Source: Acidobacteriota bacterium (GTDB taxonomy: Bacteria; Acidobacteriota; Thermoanaerobaculia; Multivoradales; JAHEKO01). Taken from it: a stretch of 11,602 nucleotides of DNA. The notes beneath the pieces were generated by a model that made no database searches, was not told the origin of the DNA, and saw nothing but the letters and a program-made list of their open reading frames with translations. The stretch lies in the NCBI GenBank assembly GCA_024638355.1, contig JAHEKO010000034.1, positions 1-11,602 on the forward strand, written 5' to 3'. Position 1 is the stretch's first letter; each line of letters starts with the position of its first letter. Below are positions 6,546-11,602 of the stretch, in pieces. The position numbers and the translations under genes were made by a program.

Positions 6546-7364
6546 TCAGTCAGTCGATCCTCCCCGCGATCCACCGCGCCCCGGCGGCGTCTTCAGCACC
6601 CCCCGCTCGGTCGATTCGATGAACTCGGCGATGTAGCCGATGTCTTCGTTGCCCTCGTGCTTGGCGCGCAGCTGCGCGAGCGCATCGGTGGTGTTCAGCC
6701 CGGAGCGCACGATCGTGCGGTAGGCGCTCTCCAGCACGCGCAGCCGGTCCTCGTCGAACCCTCGCCGCTGCAGGCCGATACGGTTGATGCCGAGGCAGAC
6801 CGCCTTGAGGCCGACGGTCTTGGCGAAGGGCAGCGCGTCCATGGTCACCACGGTGTAGCCGCCGACGTAGGCGTGCCGCCCGACGCGGCAGAACTGATGC
6901 ACGGCGCAGAACGCGCTCAGGATCGCGTCGTCGCCGATCTCGACGTGCCCGGCCAGGGTCGAGGCGTTGCCGAAGATCGTGCGATCGCCCACGATGCAGT
7001 CGTGAGCGACGTGGGTGTAGGCCATGAACAGGTTCCGGCTGCCGACCCGGGTGACTCCGCCGCCCAGCTCGGTGCCCCGGTGCAGCGTGGCGAACTCGCG
7101 GATCGTGTTTTCGTCGCCGATCTCGAGATAGCTGCGCTCACCCTTGAACTTGAGATCCTGCGGGTCGAAGCCGACGCAGGCCTGAGCGTAGATCCGGTTG
7201 CCCTTGCCGATTCTCGTCGGGCCCTGGATCTGGGCGCCGGCTCCGATCTCGGTGCCGCTGTCGACGACCACGTCGGCGCCGATCACCGCATAGGGACCGA
7301 CCGAGACGCCGCTGGCCAGCTCGGCGCTCGGATCGATGACCGCGGTCGGATGAACGGCGCTCAC
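6546..7364 (-). CDS. lpxA: Acyl-ACP--UDP-N-acetylglucosamine O-acyltransferase (LpxA)
   Basis: Cytoplasmic enzyme of 272 residues that starts lipid A synthesis by transferring a 3-hydroxyacyl chain from ACP to the 3-position of UDP-GlcNAc (or its 3-amino analogue in some species). The N-terminal two-thirds is a left-handed beta-helix of hexapeptide repeats; the C-terminus is helical. By alignment from memory with E. coli (offset of 4), the catalytic His is His121 in THVAHDC, with His118, His140, His156 and Gln157 also kept, and QDLK at 69-72. Gly169 aligns with E. coli Gly173, the acyl-length ruler residue, which would allow a longer chain. The GTG at 7364 overlaps the fabZ stop (GTGA). An unusual 15-residue Gly/Arg/Pro-rich tail follows the normal end. 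It is followed by the GnnA-like gene. Confidence 0.96.
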   Translation of the reverse strand: MSAVHPTAVIDPSAELASGVSVGPYAVIGADVVVDSGTEIGAGAQIQGPTRIGKGNRIYAQACVGFDPQDLKFKGERSYLEIGDENTIREFATLHRGTELGGGVTRVGSRNLFMAYTHVAHDCIVGDRTIFGNASTLAGHVEIGDDAILSAFCAVHQFCRVGRHAYVGGYTVVTMDALPFAKTVGLKAVCLGINRIGLQRRGFDEDRLRVLESAYRTIVRSGLNTTDALAQLRAKHEGNEDIGYIAEFIESTERGVLKTPPGRGGSRGGSTD

Positions 7365-7801
7365 CGGTCCACCATGCTCGAGCTGCAGGTCGCCTCCGTG
7401 CAGACCTTGCCGTCGACCAGCGCGCGGCCCTGCAGCTTGGCGAAGGTGGATCGGGCGCGGAGAAGCTCGACCTCGTAGATGACCTGGTCACCCGGCACCA
7501 CCGGCCGGCGAAAGCGCGCGCGGTCGATCCCGGTGAAGTAGAGCAGCTTCGACTCGCGATCCGAAACGCCGTGCAGCAGGAGAATGCCGGCCGCCTGCGC
7601 CAGCCCCTCGACCAGCAAGACCCCGGGAACCACCGGATGACCGGGGAAGTGGCCTTCGAAGAAGGGCTCGTTGACGCTCACGTTCTTCATCGCGACGATG
7701 CGCTTGCCCGGCTCCATCTCCAGGACGCGATCGACCAGCAGTATCGGGTAGCGGTGCGGGAGCACCGAGAGAATCCAGTTGATGTCGCGCGTCGTGCCCA
7801 C
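7361..7801 (-). CDS. fabZ: 3-hydroxyacyl-[ACP] dehydratase FabZ
   Basis: Hot-dog-fold dehydratase of fatty acid synthesis; it removes water from 3-hydroxyacyl-ACP and so competes with LpxA and LpxD for the same substrate. The family signatures are [12 protein letters not shown] near the start and [14 protein letters not shown] followed by VEGLAQ, giving the catalytic His and Glu (His51 and Glu65 with this start). The GTG at 7801 (146 residues) is chosen because AGGAGG at 7812-7817 is spaced about 10 bases from it. An alternative GTG at 7810 would add three residues and overlap the lpxD stop as GTGA, but leaves that Shine-Dalgarno almost touching the start. Its stop overlaps the lpxA start. 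Grouping with lpxD and lpxA is the classic order. Confidence 0.95.
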   Translation of the reverse strand: MGTTRDINWILSVLPHRYPILLVDRVLEMEPGKRIVAMKNVSVNEPFFEGHFPGHPVVPGVLLVEGLAQAAGILLLHGVSDRESKLLYFTGIDRARFRRPVVPGDQVIYEVELLRARSTFAKLQGRALVDGKVCTEATCSSSMVDR

Positions 7802-7806
7802 CTGTG

Positions 7807-8832
7807 TCACTCCTCCTCTCGTGCGGCCGCGAGCTCACGCTCGATCTCGCGGATGCGTTGCCGCATGCGATCCAGCCGGCCCAGGAGCGCCTGGGAGCGC
7901 CGCCAGCGACCCGCCTCGACCGCCGGAATGCCCGCCACCGTCTGACCGGCAGCCACCGACTTGAAGACGGCGGACTTGGCCGAAACGCGGCTGCCGTCTC
8001 CCAGCTCGAGGTGACCCGCCACGCCCGATTGACCCGCCATCACCACACCCTTTCCGAGCACGGTGCTTCCCGAGACTCCCACCTGCGAGACCAGGAGACA
8101 GCCGGGACCGAGGCGCGCGTTGTGTCCAACCTGTACCAGGTTGTCGATCTTGGTACCCAGACCGATCCGCGTCTCGGCGAGGAGGGCACGGTCGATCGCG
8201 CAGTTGGCGCCGATCTCCACGTCGTCCTCGACCACCGTGCGGCCGACGTGACGCAGCTTCAGGTGCTCGACGCCACGGCTCGCATAACCATAGCCGTCGC
8301 TACCCAGCACCGTGCCGGCGTGAAGGACGGAGCGGGCGCCGACCGTGGTGTGGTCGTAGAGCACGACGTGCGGGTGGAGCACGGCGCCCTCTCCCACCCG
8401 GCACGAGCTACCGACGACGACGTGCGGGTGGAGCACGGCCCCGGCCGCCACCACGCTCCCCGCGCCCACGACCGAGAAGGCGCCGACCGTGGCGCTCGGA
8501 TCGATCGTAGCCGCCGCGTCGACGACCGCGCTGGGGTGCACACCGGCCGCCGCCTTCTCCACCGGCGGATGGAAGTGCTCGATCAGCGCCGCCAGGGCGT
8601 GACGCGGCTCGCGCGCGACCAGCAGGTCGCGCTCGAGTCCGCGCACGTTCTCACCCACCAGAAAGGCGCCGGCGCGGCTGGCGAGCGCCTGGTCGCGATA
8701 GCCGGGGATGACGAAGGACAGGTCGGTCTCGGCGGCCGTCTCGAGGGTCGCGAGGCCCTCGATAACGCGGCCCGGATCCCCTTCTACCCTGCCGCCCACC
8801 AGTTCGGCGAGCTCGGAGAGTCGGTGCCCCAA
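7807..8832 (-). CDS. lpxD: UDP-3-O-(3-hydroxyacyl)glucosamine N-acyltransferase (LpxD)
   Basis: Third enzyme of lipid A synthesis: it adds a 3-hydroxyacyl chain to the 2-amino group of UDP-3-O-acyl-glucosamine. The 341 residues are of usual family length. Residues 1-95 form the uridine-binding N-terminal domain ([13 protein letters not shown]... [10 protein letters not shown]). About 98-300 is a left-handed beta-helix of hexapeptide repeats, and 308-341 is a charged C-terminal helix. The catalytic His is His237 in QVGHNARLG, after the conserved NCAIDRALL. The start is a rare TTG at 8832: a stop codon (TAG) sits immediately upstream in frame, later starts would cut the conserved N-terminus, and AGGA is 7 bases before it. 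Residues 131-139 and 149-157 are identical (GAVLHPHVV), see the DNA repeat entry. Confidence 0.96.
   Translation of the reverse strand: MGHRLSELAELVGGRVEGDPGRVIEGLATLETAAETDLSFVIPGYRDQALASRAGAFLVGENVRGLERDLLVAREPRHALAALIEHFHPPVEKAAAGVHPSAVVDAAATIDPSATVGAFSVVGAGSVVAAGAVLHPHVVVGSSCRVGEGAVLHPHVVLYDHTTVGARSVLHAGTVLGSDGYGYASRGVEHLKLRHVGRTVVEDDVEIGANCAIDRALLAETRIGLGTKIDNLVQVGHNARLGPGCLLVSQVGVSGSTVLGKGVVMAGQSGVAGHLELGDGSRVSAKSAVFKSVAAGQTVAGIPAVEAGRWRRSQALLGRLDRMRQRIREIERELAAAREEE
8363..8439. repeat. 23-base exact direct repeat inside lpxD, period 54 bases
   Basis: The same 23 bases occur at 8363-8385 and 8417-8439 on the plus strand (beginning ACGACGTGCGGGTGG). The period of 54 bases equals 18 codons, exactly one turn of the left-handed beta-helix, and both copies encode GAVLHPHVV. 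The intervening codons differ. Confidence 0.9.
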
Positions 8833-8843
8833 CTAGCCGTCCT
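8833..8843 (-). promoter_or_regulatory. Ribosome binding site supporting the TTG start of lpxD
   Basis: On the minus strand AGGA (8840-8843) lies 7 bases before the TTG at 8832, and a TAG stop (8833-8835) lies between them in the same frame. This combination fixes the start of lpxD at the TTG, because no upstream start is possible. Confidence 0.75.
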
Positions 8844-8872
8844 GTGGATTCGGGTACATGCGGCGCCGCGGG

Positions 8873-9481
8873 CTACTCACCCGATTCGCCCGCGTCCGTC
8901 GTGGGCGCCGAGGCCGGCGGGTTGGTCTCGTCGAAGCGAGCGATCACGGTGTCGGTGATGTCCACCTGCTCGTGCGCGAACAGGAGGCCGGCCTCGTACT
9001 TGTTGAAGATCAGCGCGAAGCCCTTCTCGCGAGCGACCTGATCGATCACCGGCATGATCTGCGCGTTGAACTCGGTCATCGCGGTGGTCGACGCTTCGTC
9101 GATCTCGCGCTTGGCGTCGTCCTCGAAGCGCTGCAAGGCGATCACCTTCTGCTCGAGCTCCTTTTGCAGCTCCTCGAGCTTCTCGGGCGAGAGCGCCAAC
9201 CGGCTCTGGGTGATCCGATCCTGAAGCGCCTTGGCGTCCCCCTGCTTCACCTGCCCTTCGGCTCGCTTCTGCTCGCGCAGCTGCTTGAGCTCCTCGAGGA
9301 GGTTGGTTCCGTACTGCGACTCCTGGAAGACGCGGCCGGCGTCGACGACGGCAATGCTCGGTCCGTCCTGGGCGCGGCCGGCGGCCGGCAGGATCAGTAC
9401 GACGGCGAGGCCGAGGGCCGCGGCGAGCGGCAGGCGGGCGCGGTTTCGCCGAAGGTGCGACAGACGGGGTAGTTCTCTCAT
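8873..9481 (-). CDS. skp: Periplasmic chaperone Skp (OmpH family)
   Basis: Periplasmic holdase of 202 residues that carries unfolded outer-membrane proteins towards the BAM complex. A signal peptide is visible: a long basic n-region rich in Arg, a hydrophobic core at about 17-33 and cleavage likely after AGRA (residue 37). The mature part begins with IAVVDAGRVFQESQYG, the OmpH family opening, followed by a long charged coiled-coil region (about 60-130; EELKQLREQK, EELQKELEQKV) and the returning segment REKGFALIFNKYEAGLLFA that packs into the trimer core. It ends in a Pro/Thr/Glu tail. The ATG at 9481 has AGGAGAG upstream. It follows bamA after 15 bases, the standard arrangement, and precedes lpxD by 40 bases. 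Confidence 0.93.
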   Translation of the reverse strand: MRELPRLSHLRRNRARLPLAAALGLAVVLILPAAGRAQDGPSIAVVDAGRVFQESQYGTNLLEELKQLREQKRAEGQVKQGDAKALQDRITQSRLALSPEKLEELQKELEQKVIALQRFEDDAKREIDEASTTAMTEFNAQIMPVIDQVAREKGFALIFNKYEAGLLFAHEQVDITDTVIARFDETNPPASAPTTDAGESGE

Positions 9482-9496
9482 TGGACTCTCCTGGCC

Positions 9497-11602
9497 CTAG
9501 AAGCTGGGGCCAATGCTGAATTGGAAGGTCTCGAAGCGATCGTCCGGGAAGGAATCGACGGCTTGAGCGTAGATGAATCTTAGCGGAGCGCCGAACAGCG
9601 GCACATTGACCTGAAGCTCGAGGCCGTAGGATACCCGCAAGCTGTCCAGGGTGATCTCCTGCTCGGAGACCCAGACGTTGCCGCCGTCGACGAAGCCGAG
9701 CAGGCGGAACGGTCCGCCGAGGATCAGGATGCCCTCCAGGTTGCCGCGGAGGAAGCGGTTCCCGCCGATCGGCGTGCCGAACTCGTCGAAGATGGTGTTG
9801 CCGTTCTCGTCGCGCGCCCAGATCGAGCGGAAGCGAAAGCCGCGCACGCTGTTCTCGCCGCCGAGGTAGAAGCGGTCGAAGAAGAAGAGGTCGCTACCGC
9901 GGATGGGCTCGATGATGCCGCCCTCCACGTTGAAGGCCGCCACCGTGCGCAGACCGGTCTTGGTGATCGGGATGTGACGGCTGCCGCCTCCCCGCGAGCG
10001 CACGAAGTCGGTCGTGCCGCCGAGCGGCCCGCCGGCGAGCTCGACGCTCGCGCTGTAGCGCGTGCCCACCGTCGGCTGCAGACGGCTGTCCCGCCGGTCG
10101 CGAACCCACTGCACCTGCAGGCTTCTCACGTCGCGGTCGAACTCCTGGGTGATGACGTCGCCGCTGGCGAGCTGCACCGGCCGTGAGTCCTTGGAGCTGA
10201 ACAGATTGAGGCTGAAGCTGAGATTCGAGAACAGCCCGAGGCGGCGACCGTAGGTCAGCGTCACGCCCCGCGACTGCTGCTCGAGCCTCTGGCCGGGCAG
10301 AAGCTGGTAGTTCAAGTCGCGGTTGAAGACCTGGATGCCCGCCGATTGGGGACGGCCGAGGAACCACGGAATCAGGTAGGACACGTCGAAGACGTCCTGG
10401 CGGCGGCCGGACTGGATGGAGACACCGAGCGTCTCGCCGCGGCCGAGAAAGTTGCGACTGCGGAACGAGAACTGGCCGAAGAAGCCGTCGATCTCGCTGA
10501 AGCCCGCGCCGAACAGGAGCTCGGTGCGGTCGCCCTCGTCGCCCTTGATGGTCAGATCGACCGTCTTCTCCTCCTGGTTGAAGTCGAAGGCGACCGGGTC
10601 GTCCTCGTTGACCTGGAAGAACTCGAGCTGGCCGATGCGCAGCAGGCTGTTGCGCAGGGCGCCGGAGTTGAGCACCAGCGACTCCTGAATGCCGAGCTCA
10701 CGGCGCAGTACCCAGTCGCGGGTCCGCCGGTTGCCCTCGAACTCGATCTTGCCGACGCGATACTGGTCGCCCTCGTCGATCAGCAGAACGACGTCGGCGA
10801 CCTGATCCTCCCGCTCGACGATGTCGGGCTCGACGTAGGCGAAGAGATGGCCGCTGTTCTTGTAGAGCTCGGTGATCGTCTCGATGCCTTCCTCGATCAC
10901 CTTGGACCGCAGCCAGCCGCCTCGCGGCTTTTCGAACTGGCGCAGCAGGACCTCGTCGGGCAGCTTCTCGTTACCCGCGACCGAGATCTCGCCCAGCTTC
11001 CAGCGCGCCCCTTCCTCGACCGGAATGGTCAGGTAGAGGCGCCGCTTCTGTTCCTTGAGGTTGGTGGCGCCCGGGTTCTTGGCGCGGATCTCGACCTTCG
11101 GCTCGCCCAGCACGACGTTCTTGTAGCCGGCGCGCCGGTAGAGGTCGCGCACCGAATCGAGGTCCTCCTCGAGCGTCGGCTCCTTGTAGATGTCCTGCTT
11201 GCGGATCTTGCTGATGAGACCGCTCTGCTTCGTCTTCTTCATCGAGTAGCGCAGGCGCCGGTCGCTGAAGACGGTGTTGCCCTCGAAGTCGATCTCGTCG
11301 ATGCGGACCTTGTCGCCCTCGTCGATGGTGAAGATCACCCGACGATCGTTGTCGACCTGCTCGACCCGGTAGCTGGCATCGGCCAGGCGAAACCCCTTCT
11401 CGGCGTAGAGCTCCTCGATCAGGCGCTGGAGGCGGCGCAGCTCGCCGCGGCTGAGCGGATCGCCTTCGCGAACCCGTAGCCGATTGCGGGTGATCTCCTC
11501 GTTGATGTCCGTGTTGCTGACCCGCTTGATCCCCTGGTATTCGATCGAGCGCAGGATCGGTCGCTCCTCTACCGTGATGACCAGGGCGACGCCGTCGTCG
11601 GC
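9497..11602 (-). CDS. bamA: Outer membrane protein assembly factor BamA (5' end outside window)
   Basis: Central beta-barrel of the BAM complex, which folds outer-membrane proteins. 701 codons are visible; the frame is open to the right edge, so probably about 70-100 N-terminal residues, with the signal peptide and most of POTRA1, are missing. From the edge, VITVEERP ends POTRA1, and four further POTRA-like units follow up to about residue 355 (openings such as IDEIDFEGN, LGEISVAGNEKL, VGKIEFEGNRRTRD). The rest is the 16-stranded barrel, with the conserved loop-6 motif VRGF at visible residues 586-589 (GGENSVRGFRF) and a terminal beta-signal FQFSIGPSF ending in Phe. A GTG at 11338 is an internal Val codon and not the start. 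It is the first visible gene of the envelope operon and precedes skp. Confidence 0.97.
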   Translation of the reverse strand, partial: ADDGVALVITVEERPILRSIEYQGIKRVSNTDINEEITRNRLRVREGDPLSRGELRRLQRLIEELYAEKGFRLADASYRVEQVDNDRRVIFTIDEGDKVRIDEIDFEGNTVFSDRRLRYSMKKTKQSGLISKIRKQDIYKEPTLEEDLDSVRDLYRRAGYKNVVLGEPKVEIRAKNPGATNLKEQKRRLYLTIPVEEGARWKLGEISVAGNEKLPDEVLLRQFEKPRGGWLRSKVIEEGIETITELYKNSGHLFAYVEPDIVEREDQVADVVLLIDEGDQYRVGKIEFEGNRRTRDWVLRRELGIQESLVLNSGALRNSLLRIGQLEFFQVNEDDPVAFDFNQEEKTVDLTIKGDEGDRTELLFGAGFSEIDGFFGQFSFRSRNFLGRGETLGVSIQSGRRQDVFDVSYLIPWFLGRPQSAGIQVFNRDLNYQLLPGQRLEQQSRGVTLTYGRRLGLFSNLSFSLNLFSSKDSRPVQLASGDVITQEFDRDVRSLQVQWVRDRRDSRLQPTVGTRYSASVELAGGPLGGTTDFVRSRGGGSRHIPITKTGLRTVAAFNVEGGIIEPIRGSDLFFFDRFYLGGENSVRGFRFRSIWARDENGNTIFDEFGTPIGGNRFLRGNLEGILILGGPFRLLGFVDGGNVWVSEQEITLDSLRVSYGLELQVNVPLFGAPLRFIYAQAVDSFPDDRFETFQFSIGPSF

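Noticed and set aside
8860..8869. GC-only palindrome GCGGCGCCGC between skp and lpxD
   Set aside because: Ten-base GC palindromes are expected by chance at this composition, and there is no T-tract.
7804..8958. Plus-strand open frame of 384 codons opposite lpxD
   Set aside because: Antisense shadow of lpxD; its repetitive His/Asp/Arg composition reflects the hexapeptide repeats read backwards.
10346..11479. Long plus-strand open frame of 377 codons opposite bamA
   Set aside because: It lies entirely opposite clearly coding bamA, is an E/A/L/V-rich mirror of the sense codons, and shows no domain. High GC makes such antisense frames common.
1..11602. Search for CRISPR, insertion sequences, phage, toxin-antitoxin, defence or biosynthetic clusters
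   Set aside because: No spaced repeats, terminal inverted repeats, transposase or integrase, nor unusual composition were seen. Apart from the 35-codon tail at the left edge, the genes can be assigned to known families.

Overview
This is a gene-dense, GC-rich stretch of a diderm (Gram-negative) bacterial chromosome. The longest space between any two genes is about 60 bases, so no stretch of 300 bases lacks a gene. The outer-membrane and lipid A genes (bamA, skp, lpxD, fabZ, lpxA) show that the cell has an LPS-type outer membrane. The dockerin-like tail on a secreted hydrolase, the frequent GTG/TTG starts and the gene order would fit an environmental Acidobacteriota or a lineage of the former Deltaproteobacteria. 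That assignment is inference; nothing in the window fixes the phylum.

Layout. On the plus strand, 1-108 is the tail of an unidentified gene whose stop overlaps (GTGA) the start of a secreted SGNH/GDSL hydrolase with a C-terminal dockerin-like pair of calcium-binding loops (105-1265). Everything else lies on the minus strand. The hydrolase converges, with a 5-base gap, on a membrane-anchored TPR protein (1271-2014). Upstream of that protein are a tRNA-Arg(CCT) with an encoded CCA end (2075-2151) and a TATAAT box just in front of it. The rest, read from the right edge leftwards, looks like one long operon: bamA (its 5' end runs off the window), skp, lpxD, fabZ, lpxA, a Gfo/Idh/MocA oxidoreductase resembling GnnA, mtnP, surE, pcm, a DedA/YqaA-type membrane protein and apt. 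From lpxD to apt, neighbouring genes overlap by 4 or 8 bases or are separated by at most about 10 bases, so coupled translation is likely.

How the genes fit together. BamA and Skp handle outer-membrane protein folding. LpxA, LpxD and FabZ acylate the lipid A precursor and supply fatty acyl chains. The GnnA-like oxidoreductase may divert UDP-GlcNAc towards a 3-amino sugar, giving amide-linked lipid A. The second half is a salvage and maintenance set: MtnP releases adenine from methylthioadenosine, Apt turns adenine into AMP, SurE is a nucleotidase, Pcm repairs isoaspartyl damage, and the DedA-family protein probably serves membrane lipid carriers.

I found no CRISPR array, insertion sequence, phage, toxin or defence gene. 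Most of the window is conserved housekeeping. The best leads are the GnnA-like enzyme without a visible GnnB partner, the linked mtnP/apt pair, the hydrolase with a shifted catalytic-Asp motif and dockerin tail, and a 54-base-period exact repeat inside lpxD.
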